Positions 6,461 through 14,200 of a DNA stretch of 21,826 nt are shown one piece after another (positions within the stretch are counted from its first letter, which is position 1; the number at the start of each line of letters is the position of its first letter). Under the pieces are notes generated by a model. The model was given only the letters and a program-made list of their open reading frames with translations. It was not told the DNA's origin and did no database searches. The position numbers were made by a program, and so were the translations under genes. The DNA comes from an uncultured Ellagibacter sp. GTDB taxonomy: Bacteria; Actinomycetota; Coriobacteriia; Coriobacteriales; Eggerthellaceae. The stretch lies in the NCBI GenBank assembly GCA_934661105.1, contig CAKUIV010000018.1, forward strand, positions 1 to 21,826, written 5' to 3'.

Positions 6461-6988
6461 ATGATGAAGAAGGTTGTCGCTGTCGTGTGCACGTTTGCCC
6501 TCGCGGGCGGTATCCTCGCTGGTTGCTCCAGCACTTCCGGCAGCACCAAGACCGAGACGAAATCTGATTCCGCCACCGAGCAGAAGGCTGAGACCTCCGA
6601 GGTCAAGGCGCCTGAGTCCGACGTCGCGATGAACTACATCACGCCCGCCGACGCCGAGGCGAACCTCGACAACTCCGATTACGTCTTCGTCGACCTGCGC
6701 AAGGCCGACGACTACGCGAAGAGCCACATCAAGGGCGCTATCGCAGCCGACATGGACGCGTGCAAGGGCGGCGATTTCCAGAACGGCGTCGACACGATGA
6801 AGGCCGCTTTGAAGGATGCCACCGGTTCCGAGACCGGCGCTGACAAGAAGCTCGTCCTCATCTGCTACTCCGGCAAGTCCTATGCTCAGGCTGGCACGAA
6901 CGTCCTCTCCGCCATCGGCGCCACGATGGACAACGTCTTCACGCTCGAAGGCGGCATGAAGGCCTGGACCGGCGCGACCGAGGCGTAA
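6461..6988 (+). CDS. Rhodanese-like lipoprotein
   Basis: This 175-residue protein should be exported and lipid-anchored: a basic start (MMKK), a hydrophobic core and a lipobox L19-A-G-C22 are present. A Ser/Thr/Lys/Glu-rich tether runs to about residue 55. The rhodanese domain (about 58-173) shows FVDLRKADDY (76-85), HIKGAI (89-94) and active-site loop C135-Y-S-G-K-S, ending with the LEGGMKAW motif. The catalytic Cys is kept, but the Arg usual five residues after it is Ser, so substrate preference is unclear. It would handle sulfur or a similar oxyanion or persulfide outside the membrane. AAAAGGAG at 6443-6450 supports ATG 6461 (ATG 6464 is also possible). It leads an operon with two TVP38 genes, an HdrB-like gene and a glycosyltransferase gene. 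Confidence 0.92.
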   Translation: MMKKVVAVVCTFALAGGILAGCSSTSGSTKTETKSDSATEQKAETSEVKAPESDVAMNYITPADAEANLDNSDYVFVDLRKADDYAKSHIKGAIAADMDACKGGDFQNGVDTMKAALKDATGSETGADKKLVLICYSGKSYAQAGTNVLSAIGATMDNVFTLEGGMKAWTGATEA

Positions 6989-7017
6989 AGCCTCTGGGCA
7001 AAGCAAGGGAAAGCAAG

Positions 7018-7743
7018 ATGGCACCCAAGCAAAAGGTTTGGGCCCAGCGTATCGTCATCGCGGTCGTCGTCGTTGCGGCCGCGATGCTTTACGCGGTGGT
7101 TCCCGACGTCAATTCCTTCGTGAACGATCTTTGCCGGCGCTTCTCGACGGGGGATTTCACGGAAATGCGCGACTTCGTGGCGTCCTATGGTGCATGGGCC
7201 GCTGCGGTTTCGTTCCTGCTCATGATCTTCCAGTCGGTGGCGGCGCCGCTGCCTGCATTCATCCTGACGTTTGCGAACGCGAGTCTCTTCGGATGGTGGC
7301 AGGGCGCGATTCTCTCGTGGACAAGCGCGATGGCGGGAGCTGCGGTGTGCTTTTGGATTGCGCGCGCCTTGGGCCGCGAAGCGGTCGAGAAGCTCTGTTC
7401 GCGCGGGGGCTTGGCGTCGATCGAGCGGTTCTTCGAGCGCCACGGCGACCAAAGCGTCCTCATCGCGCGTCTTCTTCCGTTCGTGTCGTTCGACTTCGTG
7501 AGCTACTTCGCGGGACTTACGTCGATGCCGTTTCGCGGCTTCATGATCGCCACCGGCATCGGGCAGCTGCCGGCGACGATCGTCTACTCCTATGTCGGCG
7601 GCATGCTGACGGGGGGCGCGAAGATGCTCGTCACGGCGCTCTTCATCCTGTTCGCCCTTGCGGCGCTCGTGGTTCTTGCGCGTCAGCTCTATCGCGAGCA
7701 CGTTGCCTCCACCGAGGCGGGCAGGCCGCCTCAAGGCGTTTAA
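7018..7743 (+). CDS. TVP38/TMEM64 (DedA-superfamily) membrane protein, first copy
   Basis: The 241-residue protein has an N-terminal helix (about 11-29) and then the TVP38/TMEM64 (SNARE-assoc, VTT) domain. Visible family features are a re-entrant, Pro-rich FQSVAAPLPAFILTFANA segment, the FGWWQGAILSW glycine motif, the conserved basic ARALGREAVEKL, and a LLPFVSFDFVSYFAGLTSM core. The second half of the domain ends with a hydrophobic helix at about 204-224. These proteins are membrane lipid or ion-handling factors of poorly defined substrate. The family often sits beside rhodanese, mercuric-reductase-like or selenium/arsenic genes. It starts 29 bases after the lipoprotein stop with AAGGGAAAG as ribosome site, and lies 10 bases before its paralogue. 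Confidence 0.9.
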   Translation: MAPKQKVWAQRIVIAVVVVAAAMLYAVVPDVNSFVNDLCRRFSTGDFTEMRDFVASYGAWAAAVSFLLMIFQSVAAPLPAFILTFANASLFGWWQGAILSWTSAMAGAAVCFWIARALGREAVEKLCSRGGLASIERFFERHGDQSVLIARLLPFVSFDFVSYFAGLTSMPFRGFMIATGIGQLPATIVYSYVGGMLTGGAKMLVTALFILFALAALVVLARQLYREHVASTEAGRPPQGV

Positions 7744-7753
7744 GGAGACGTTC

Positions 7754-8509
7754 GTGGGCGATAAGGCGCCTCAGGGTGCAAACGAAGCGGGCGCTTCGAG
7801 CGCGAAATGGGCCAAGCCGGTGATTTTCGCCTGCTTGGCCCTTGCCGTCGTGGTCGCGAGCTGCGTGGTTGGCGGCGCGGACGGGCTTTCCGCTTTCGGC
7901 CCGTGGGCGGCACTCGAGTCGACGGTTGAGGAAAACCCGCTGCTCGCCTTCGCGGTGTACTTCGCCTGCACCGCGGTAGGGTCGGCTGTGCTCGTTTTGC
8001 CGGGAATGGTGTTCGCGCTTGCGGCGGGCGCCCTGTTCGGTCCTTTCTTAGGGACGATTGCGTGCGTCGTCTCGGCGACGGCGGGCGCTGTGTTCTCGTT
8101 TCTGATTGGTCGGTTCTTTTTGAGGGATGCCGTGCGTCCGCGCGCCATGCGAAACGACTACCTGCGACGTTGGCTTTTCGAGGAGACGGGTGTGAACGCG
8201 GTGGTGCTGCTTGCGATCACGCGACTCGTTCCGTTGTTCCCCTACAACTTGCAAAACTTCGCTTACGGGGTAACCGACATGAGGGTTGCGACGTATGCGG
8301 CGTTTTCGTTTCTGTTCATGATTCCCGGATCGGCGATGTACGTGCTTATCGGCTCCGGGGTTTCGAGGGGCGTCTCGGGAATCTGGTGCCTTGCGGGCAG
8401 CGTGGTGATCGGTGCGGCGGTGTTCGCGGCGGCGACGCTTTTGAAGCGTCGCTTCGGTATAGACGGCATCGGGGGCGATGCGAACGTCAAGAGGGGAGGG
8501 AGATTATGA
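7754..8509 (+). CDS. TVP38/TMEM64 (DedA-superfamily) membrane protein, second copy
   Basis: The 251-residue reading starts at GTG 7754, chosen because AAGGAG at 7742-7747 lies at the right distance. The open frame extends further upstream inside the preceding gene but without family similarity. After a short polar start comes a helix (about 21-39), then the VTT domain with LVLPGMVFALAAGALFGP, GRFFLRDAVRPR, and TRLVPLFPYNLQNFAYGVT, the last a good match to the R-x-x-P-x-x-P-N-x-x-x-Y-x-x-G signature. A closing helix lies at about 209-229. It is clearly diverged from the first copy, so the pair may form a heteromer rather than be a recent duplication. Its stop overlaps the next gene's start by four bases (ATGA). 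Confidence 0.9.
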   Translation: MGDKAPQGANEAGASSAKWAKPVIFACLALAVVVASCVVGGADGLSAFGPWAALESTVEENPLLAFAVYFACTAVGSAVLVLPGMVFALAAGALFGPFLGTIACVVSATAGAVFSFLIGRFFLRDAVRPRAMRNDYLRRWLFEETGVNAVVLLAITRLVPLFPYNLQNFAYGVTDMRVATYAAFSFLFMIPGSAMYVLIGSGVSRGVSGIWCLAGSVVIGAAVFAAATLLKRRFGIDGIGGDANVKRGGRL

Positions 8510-9318
8510 GCAGCGGCATGGCGGTGAAGCTTACGGTGCTCGAGAAGACGAACTACCTGTTCAAGAACTGGCGTCATGCGAGCGCCGGCACCGTCGTTTT
8601 CCCAGGATGCGGGTTTTCCTCTTTCTTCCCGAAGACGCTGCGCGCGCTCGAATCCGCCCTTGCCAACGTGCCGGACGTTGGGTTCGCCTACGATTGCTGC
8701 GGGCTGCCGCTTTCCGGGCTCGTGAACGAAGAGGCGGCGCAAAGGGAACTCGATCGTGTAAGCGGCAACCTTTCGCGCGTTGGCGCTCGGGAGATTGCGG
8801 TGCTGTGCCCGAACTGCGCTGCAGCGTTCAGCGATTCGCTTCCATGCGGTCAAACTACCGTTTACGCGAAACTTCGGGATTTGGCGCGCGTGGGGCTTGT
8901 GCGCTTGAATGCGCTCGATCTGCCTGGCGCGGTGTTCGTGCCGTGCCCCGACAGGCAGGCGCGCGCCTGGCTTTCCGATTTGGAGCCCTTCTTCGGCCTC
9001 GGCGTCTTCACTTCTGCATGCAGCTTATGCTGCGGCGCCGCGTTCGAATTGGGAGACCCCGTCGCGTCCGACGTTGCCGCACGACGGGTGCTTGCCGTCG
9101 TCGTGGCCGAATGCGCCGATCGCGGCATAGACGACCCGGTTGCGTACGTGTACTGCGCTTCGTGCGCGGGCAAGTTGGAGCGCGCTCGTCGAACGTGCGA
9201 TGATGAGTCATGCCGTCGCGTCCGCGTCGTTCACGCCCTGTCGGCGTTGCTTGGGGTCGACGAGTCTCCGGCGGTTTCTACGAGCGTGCTCAACCGCGCG
9301 AGAAAGGCTTGGCGATGA
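8506..9318 (+). CDS. Stand-alone double-CCG (HdrB-like) Fe-S protein
   Basis: The 270-residue protein has two cysteine-rich CCG domains (PF02754 type) and nothing else. The first has C35 (FPGCGF), C64-C65-G66 and C101-x2-C104. The second has C147 (VPCPDRQ), C175-C176-G177 and C217-x2-C220. In heterodisulfide reductase HdrB, such motifs bind noncubane [4Fe-4S] clusters that cleave disulfides; related domains occur in GlpC, LutA and SdhE. No ferredoxin domain is present, so a separate electron donor is needed. No signal peptide is seen, so it should be cytoplasmic. ATG 8506 overlaps the preceding stop and follows GAGGGGAGGGAG; a longer upstream frame lies over the TVP38 gene and is not used. 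Its substrate is unknown, perhaps a disulfide, persulfide or selenosulfide linked to its neighbours. Confidence 0.88.
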   Translation: MSSGMAVKLTVLEKTNYLFKNWRHASAGTVVFPGCGFSSFFPKTLRALESALANVPDVGFAYDCCGLPLSGLVNEEAAQRELDRVSGNLSRVGAREIAVLCPNCAAAFSDSLPCGQTTVYAKLRDLARVGLVRLNALDLPGAVFVPCPDRQARAWLSDLEPFFGLGVFTSACSLCCGAAFELGDPVASDVAARRVLAVVVAECADRGIDDPVAYVYCASCAGKLERARRTCDDESCRRVRVVHALSALLGVDESPAVSTSVLNRARKAWR

Positions 9319-10067
9319 GAATTGCGTGTTCAAGGGGCAGTGCCTCTCGGTGGGAGCGCAACGGGGAGCCGGCTCGGAGCATTTCGATCATCGTCCCGGT
9401 TCTCAACGAATCCTCGACGATCGATACGCTGCAGGACCAGCTCGACCGCATCGACCTTGACGCCGAGCGTTGCGAGGTGATTTTCGTCGACGGCGGAAGC
9501 ACCGACGGCACGCGCGAACGAATCCGACCCTGGTATCGCACGGTCATGCAAAAGGGTCGGGGCCGCGGCGGCGCTCTCAACACGGGCGCTGAAGAGGCGA
9601 CGGGCGAGGTGCTCTTTTTCCTTCACTGCGACAGCGTTCTTCCCGATACCATGCTTGACGAGATGCGCGACGTCCTGCGCACGCATCGCGTCGGCAGTTT
9701 CGGCATTCGCTTCGACCGGACGAGCCCTGTTCTTTTGCTGTGCCAAGCTATGTCGAACCTACGGGTTCGGTTTCGCCATATTTCCTACGGTGACCAGGGG
9801 TTATTCATCGAGCGCGAGTTGTTCTTCGAGGTGGGGATGTTCCCTGACGTGCCGCTCATGGAAGATTTCCAGTTCGCGATGAACTTGAAGGGCCGCGGCG
9901 AGCGTCTTGGCATGACGAGACGTCGCATCGTCACGTCATCGCGGCGATTTCCGCAGGGAGAGCGGCGGCGGATCGCGACGTGGGTGAATATGGCGAAGCT
10001 TCGGGCTGCGTACTTGAAGGGCGTCTCGCCCGACGAGCTGTCTCGCGCGTACGGTAACGCCCGCTGA
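9315..10067 (+). CDS. TIGR04283-type family 2 glycosyltransferase
   Basis: The 250-residue protein is a GT-A glycosyltransferase. The core SISIIVPVLNES, the nucleotide-binding VDGGSTDG, a GRGRGGALNTGA loop and LHCDSVLP (the H-x-D metal site) are followed by GDQGLFI, FPDVPLMED, TSSRRF and the end motif LKGVSPDELSRAYG. This ordered set matches the family called rSAM/selenodomain-associated transferase 2, also annotated as arsenosugar biosynthesis glycosyltransferase (TIGR04283). ATG 9315 overlaps the upstream stop by four bases, with AGAAAGG eight bases before it; an extended frame from 9210 is rejected. It ends the five-gene operon. The usual radical SAM and ArsM-like partners are not in the window, so an arsenosugar product is unproven. 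Confidence 0.9.
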   Translation: MRIACSRGSASRWERNGEPARSISIIVPVLNESSTIDTLQDQLDRIDLDAERCEVIFVDGGSTDGTRERIRPWYRTVMQKGRGRGGALNTGAEEATGEVLFFLHCDSVLPDTMLDEMRDVLRTHRVGSFGIRFDRTSPVLLLCQAMSNLRVRFRHISYGDQGLFIERELFFEVGMFPDVPLMEDFQFAMNLKGRGERLGMTRRRIVTSSRRFPQGERRRIATWVNMAKLRAAYLKGVSPDELSRAYGNAR

Positions 10068-10116
10068 GGGGCGCCTTCTATAGCGCCGCCGACGGCTGCT
10101 CGAAGTGGCTCAATCG

Positions 10117-10292
10117 GAAAAACTGGTCACAGATTGCCGAAATGCGTCATGCAGAGGCCGCGCGAACGCCTCTTTCGGTCTTATTTCACGCGAGGAAGTC
10201 CTGAAACCGCGCATGAAGTCTCCTCGAGGGTGCGAATCGCATCGATTTTTCGGCTTCAAAAACGCATTTCGGCAATCTGTGACCATTTTTTC
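10117..10292. repeat. MITE-like inverted-repeat element
   Basis: Arms at 10117-10147 and 10262-10292 are 31 bp long and complementary with one mismatch (10123 against 10286); the inner 24 bp (10124-10147 / 10262-10285) are perfect. They enclose 114 bases with no gene and a small internal hairpin, AGAGGC (10153-10158) / GCCTCT (10168-10173). CGG is found on both outer sides (10115-10117 and 10292-10294), which could be a 3-bp target duplication, though it overlaps the last arm pair. The element fills the gap between two convergent genes and could also terminate both transcripts. Confidence 0.75.
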
Positions 10293-10316
10293 GGTTTTGA
10301 CCGTTCGGGCGCGCCT

Positions 10317-10979
10317 TTATTTCCCATCGAAGCTGGGGCAGAGGTCGCAAAGGAAGCACGCGTCGCATTTCGGGCGGCGCGCGATGCAGATGTTTCGTCC
10401 GAAGAGAATCCACTGATGGTTTATCGGGCCCCAGTACTCGCGCGGGTACAGCTTGAGCAGTGCTTGCTCCGTCTTCGCAGGGGTGTCGGCGGAAGGACCC
10501 GCGAGCTTCAGCTTATGGGCGATGCGGAAAACATGCGTGTCGACGGCGATTCCCTCGACGATGCCGAAGGCCTCGTTGAGCACGACGTTTGCGGTTTTGC
10601 GTCCGACGCCCGGGAGCTTCTGCAGCTCGTTTATGTCGCGTGGGATTTCCCCGCCGAAGTCGGCTACTACCATCTGCGCGCATTTCACGCAGTTGGCGGC
10701 CTTCGAGCGGAAAAACCCGATCGTGCGGATGATCTCCTCGACGTCGGTGACGTTCGCCTGCGCGAGGTCGGCCGGAGTGGGGTAGCGTTCCCAGAGCGCG
10801 GGCGTCACCTTGTTCACGCCCTTGTCAGTGGTCTGAGCGGAAAGAAGTACGGCGATGGTCAGGCGAAACGGGTCGCCTCCGTAATGGAGTGCGCATTCGG
10901 CTGCGGGATAGTGCTCGTTCATGCGGTTCGCGATCTCGATGGCTCGCTCACGCTTCGCGGCGACGGTTTCACGGGGCAT
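10317..10979 (-). CDS. nth: Endonuclease III, base-excision DNA glycosylase/AP lyase
   Basis: The 220-residue protein removes oxidised pyrimidines and nicks AP sites. The helix-hairpin-helix reads LPGVGRKTANVVL with the catalytic Lys, and the catalytic Asp is in VDTHVFR. The C-terminal [4Fe-4S] loop has spacing C-x6-C-x2-C-x5-C (CIARRPKCDACFLCDLC), exactly that of E. coli Nth, with one extra Cys inside the last gap. The length is normal (E. coli 211). The start at 10979 is chosen because AAAGGAACGAAG precedes the ATG and the family begins here; an upstream extension lies in non-coding, GC-rich DNA. It is transcribed alone, divergent from mfd, giving a small DNA-repair neighbourhood. Confidence 0.95.
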   Translation of the reverse strand: MPRETVAAKRERAIEIANRMNEHYPAAECALHYGGDPFRLTIAVLLSAQTTDKGVNKVTPALWERYPTPADLAQANVTDVEEIIRTIGFFRSKAANCVKCAQMVVADFGGEIPRDINELQKLPGVGRKTANVVLNEAFGIVEGIAVDTHVFRIAHKLKLAGPSADTPAKTEQALLKLYPREYWGPINHQWILFGRNICIARRPKCDACFLCDLCPSFDGK

Positions 10980-11008
10980 CTTCGTTCCTTTCGTCAGCTC
11001 GAGATTCC

Positions 11009-11014
11009 AGTATA
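11009..11014 (-). promoter_or_regulatory. Candidate nth -10 box
   Basis: On the minus strand TATACT lies 29 bases upstream of the nth ATG, giving a short leader of about 22 bases. No good -35 is visible in the GC-rich DNA upstream. Confidence 0.42.
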
Positions 11015-11120
11015 GCGTCTTGGCCGGGCGGGCGCCGCCGCGCCCGCAGTTGCATGCCGAGCCGCCCGCGGCCGGTTTGGCATGCGTGCGGTGCGCACGG
11101 TCTCGCCGCATGCGCGCTTA

Positions 11121-11129
11121 TGCTACACT
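11121..11129 (+). promoter_or_regulatory. Candidate extended -10 upstream of mfd
   Basis: TGCTACACT is an extended -10 (TGC plus TACACT). No clear -35 is seen. Transcription from about 11136 would run through the hairpin at 11172-11211 before reaching mfd. Confidence 0.38.
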
Positions 11130-11171
11130 TGCGCCTGTTTCCACCCCGATGGGGTCAGAATGTTCGTTTTG

Positions 11172-11211
11172 AGCCGCACCTGTGCGCCCTCATGGGCGAG
11201 GTGCGGCTTTT
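11172..11211 (+). terminator. Terminator-like leader hairpin before mfd
   Basis: AGCCGCACCT (11172-11181) pairs perfectly with AGGTGCGGCT (11199-11208); inside, CGCCC (11185-11189) pairs with GGGCG (11194-11198), leaving GTG as a one-sided bulge and a four-base loop. Four T end the structure (11208-11211). It lies about 50 bases upstream of the mfd start and about 40 bases downstream of a candidate promoter. It may end a small RNA of about 75 nt or attenuate mfd. Confidence 0.6.
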
Positions 11212-11262
11212 CGTGCTGCTCGCATGCCGCGGAAGGGCGGCGGGCGCGGGGAAGAGGAAGAA

Positions 11263-14200
11263 ATGCTCATCGACTCGCTTACGTTCGTGCTCGGAAAGTC
11301 CGGCGCGCTCGATGATTTTTGGGACAAGCTCGACGCTGGCGAGGACGCAACGCTCGGCGTTGCCTCGTCGGCGAGGCCGTTTCTCGCCGCTGCCCAGTTC
11401 GCGCGCAAGCCGCAACCGACGCTCGCTGTGGTGGCGGGCGAGGAGGGGGCGATTTCCTTCGCCCGCAACGTTGCCGCCTACCTGGGCGAGGATCGCGTGC
11501 TGCTCTTTCCCGAGCGCACCGACACGCCGTTTGCCCCCAAAACGCCTGACGCCCGCAAGGTTGCGCGCCGGATGGAGGCGGCGTGGGCGCTTGCGAGCGG
11601 CCGCTCGCGCATGGTGGTCGCGAGCGCTCGTGCACTCGTGCGCACGCTCCCCCCCGCTTCCGCCTATGTTGAGGCGCCGCTTGTGATCGAGACAGGGCGC
11701 GAGCTTGCCGAGGCTGCGAGCGAAGGCCCGAACGCGCTGCCGGCAAAGCTGCGCGCACGCTGCGTCGTCGAAACCTTCGAGGACCTTGCACGTGCTCTCG
11801 AAGGGCGCGGATACGCGAACACCGGCGAGCTCGACGGCCCCGGCACCTTCGGAGTCCACGGAGGCACGCTCGACGTGTTCCCCGGCAACCTCACCTATCC
11901 CGTGCGCGTCGACTTCTTCGGAGACGAAGTCGACGAGATCAGGCGTATCGTCCCCTCAACAGGGCAAACGATATCCTCGCTCGACCGCGTCGAGATATTC
12001 CCCGTGCGCGAATACTCGTGTTCTCCCGAAGCGCTCGCGCGCGCCCGCAAGAAGATAACCGCCCCCGCGCGGACGAATCCCGTTCTGCGCGACATGCTCG
12101 AGAAGCTCGACGGGGGCCTTCGTTTCGACGGTGCCGATGCACTCCTGCCGTACCTGTACGACAAGCCGGTAACGCTCGGCGCCTATGCGGCAAGCGGCGT
12201 TTTGAGCTGCCTTGTCGAGCCTCGGTCGCTTTTCGACGACGCGACGCATGTCTATGAAGACATCGAGGCCCGTGCGAAGGGCGCGAAGATTCCGCTTGAC
12301 GGCCTGTACGCCGCGCCGGCGCAGATGAGCTTCGGCGCAGGGCAGCGGGCGACTTACGTGTCGATCATGCGCGTGGGCGGCACGATTGACGTCGAGCTGC
12401 CGGTGAAGCGCGTCGATGTGGCAGGGCATCCCGACAAGCTCTTCGGCCGTCTGATCAGCCTCACCGAGGGCGGCTACACGGTTGCGCTCTCGGCAAGCGA
12501 CCCGCGCGCTCGCCACGACATCGAGCTCGCGCTCGTCGACAACAACATCCCCTTCCAGGAAGCGCTCGACGCCACCTGGGGCGGGGAAGGGGCGCTTGCG
12601 AGTGTTGAGCATGGGGGCAGGAGGCCATGCTCAAACAGTCCTGACTCGCACGAAAGCGACATTAAGTCGCTTTCGGCTCGTGCGGAACTGCGCGTGGCCC
12701 CCCGCCCCCACGCTCAACAAGGAGAGATTACGGGAAATGCTCCTGCAGGCGGCAGGTCGAACGACCCCGCGGGTTCGGCGAAACGCCGACTGCGTCGCGG
12801 CATGGTGAACGTGGTCGACGTCGACATCCCGCTCGGCATGATCTTCCCCAAGGCGAAGCTCGCGCTCGTGTCGCTTTCCGACACGCAGGGGACGCAGGCG
12901 ACCTCGCGGGCGCGCCGCCGCCTCGACATCACCGACGTGACGTTTCCCTACAAGCCCGGTGACTACGTGGTCCACGCGGCGCACGGCGTGGCGCTCTTCA
13001 AGGAGCTCGTTCGCCGCGAGATCGACGGCACGGCGCGCGACTACCTGCATCTCGAATACGCCGAGGGCGACAAGCTCTTCGTCCCCGTCGAGCAGCTCGA
13101 CCGCGTGACGCGCTACGTCGGCCCCGAAGGGGCGAGCCCGCGCCTCACGCGCTTGAACACCTCCGATTGGTCGCGTGCGACGGCGAAGGCGCGCAAGGCG
13201 ACGAAGAAGCTCGCGTTCGACCTGGTCGACGTCTATGCCCGCCGCGCCGCCACCCAGGGCTTCCGTTTCGGCCCCGACACCGACGCGCAGCGCGACATGG
13301 AGCTCGCTTTCCCCTACCAGGAAACACCCGACCAGCTTGCCGCTATCGCCGACGTGAAGGCCGACATGGAAAGCGCCCGCCCGATGGATCGCCTCATCTG
13401 CGGCGATGTCGGCTTCGGAAAGACCGAGGTAGCGCTGCGCGCCGCGTTCAAGGCGACCCAGGACGGCAAGCAGGTCATGGTGCTCTGCCCGACGACCATT
13501 TTGGCCCAGCAGCACTACGCCAACTTCAAGGACCGCTTCGACCCGTTCGGCGTGGAGGTCGAAGTGCTCTCGCGCTTCCGCACGCCCGCCCAGCAGGCCC
13601 GCGCGCTCGCCGGGTTCGCCGATGGCAGCGTATCGGTCCTCGTCGGTACGCACCGTTTGCTCTCGCGCGACGTGAACCCGCACGATCTGGGGCTCGTCAT
13701 CATCGATGAGGAGCAGCGCTTCGGCGTGGGCCACAAGGAGCAGATGAAGAACCTGCGCGAGTCGATCGACGTGCTCACGCTTTCCGCGACGCCGATCCCG
13801 CGCACGCTCCAGATGTCGCTTTCCGGCGTGCGCGACATGAGCCTCATCCTCACGCCTCCGGGCGACCGACGCCCGGTCGAGGTTCATGTGGGCGAATGGG
13901 ACCCCGACGTCGTGTCGGCCGCGATTCGTCGCGAGCTCGCGCGTGGCGGGCAGGTGTACTACGTGAGCAACCGCGTGCATTCGATCGAGGACGCGGTCGC
14001 CCGCGTGGTGGCAGCGGCGGGCGAGGCGCGCGTGGGCGTCGCCCACGGGCAGATGTCGCGCGAGGAGCTCGAGCGCGTGATGGAGGACTTCAGCGCAGGC
14101 GAGCTCGATGTGCTCGTGGCGACCACCATCATCGAAAGCGGCATCGACAACCCGCACACCAACACGCTTGTCATCGAGGATTCGCAGCGCTTGGGACTGG

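Noticed and set aside
9210..9314. Longer start for the glycosyltransferase gene
   Set aside because: The extra 35 codons overlap the CCG gene and do not resemble the family; ATG 9315 has the same 4-base overlap seen at the preceding junction.
6461..10067. Selenoprotein encoded in the TIGR04283 operon (in-frame TGA read as Sec)
   Set aside because: All five frames are complete between start and stop, and no family continues beyond its TGA; the name selenodomain refers to a partner not present here.
10105..11015. Plus-strand open frames over the inverted-repeat element and nth
   Set aside because: They read through the repeat arms and opposite nth; Nth has complete catalytic and Fe-S motifs on the minus strand.
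11182..11262. Longer mfd start at 11182
   Set aside because: It begins inside the leader hairpin and the extra residues are low complexity; ATG 11263 has a ribosome site and fits the family.
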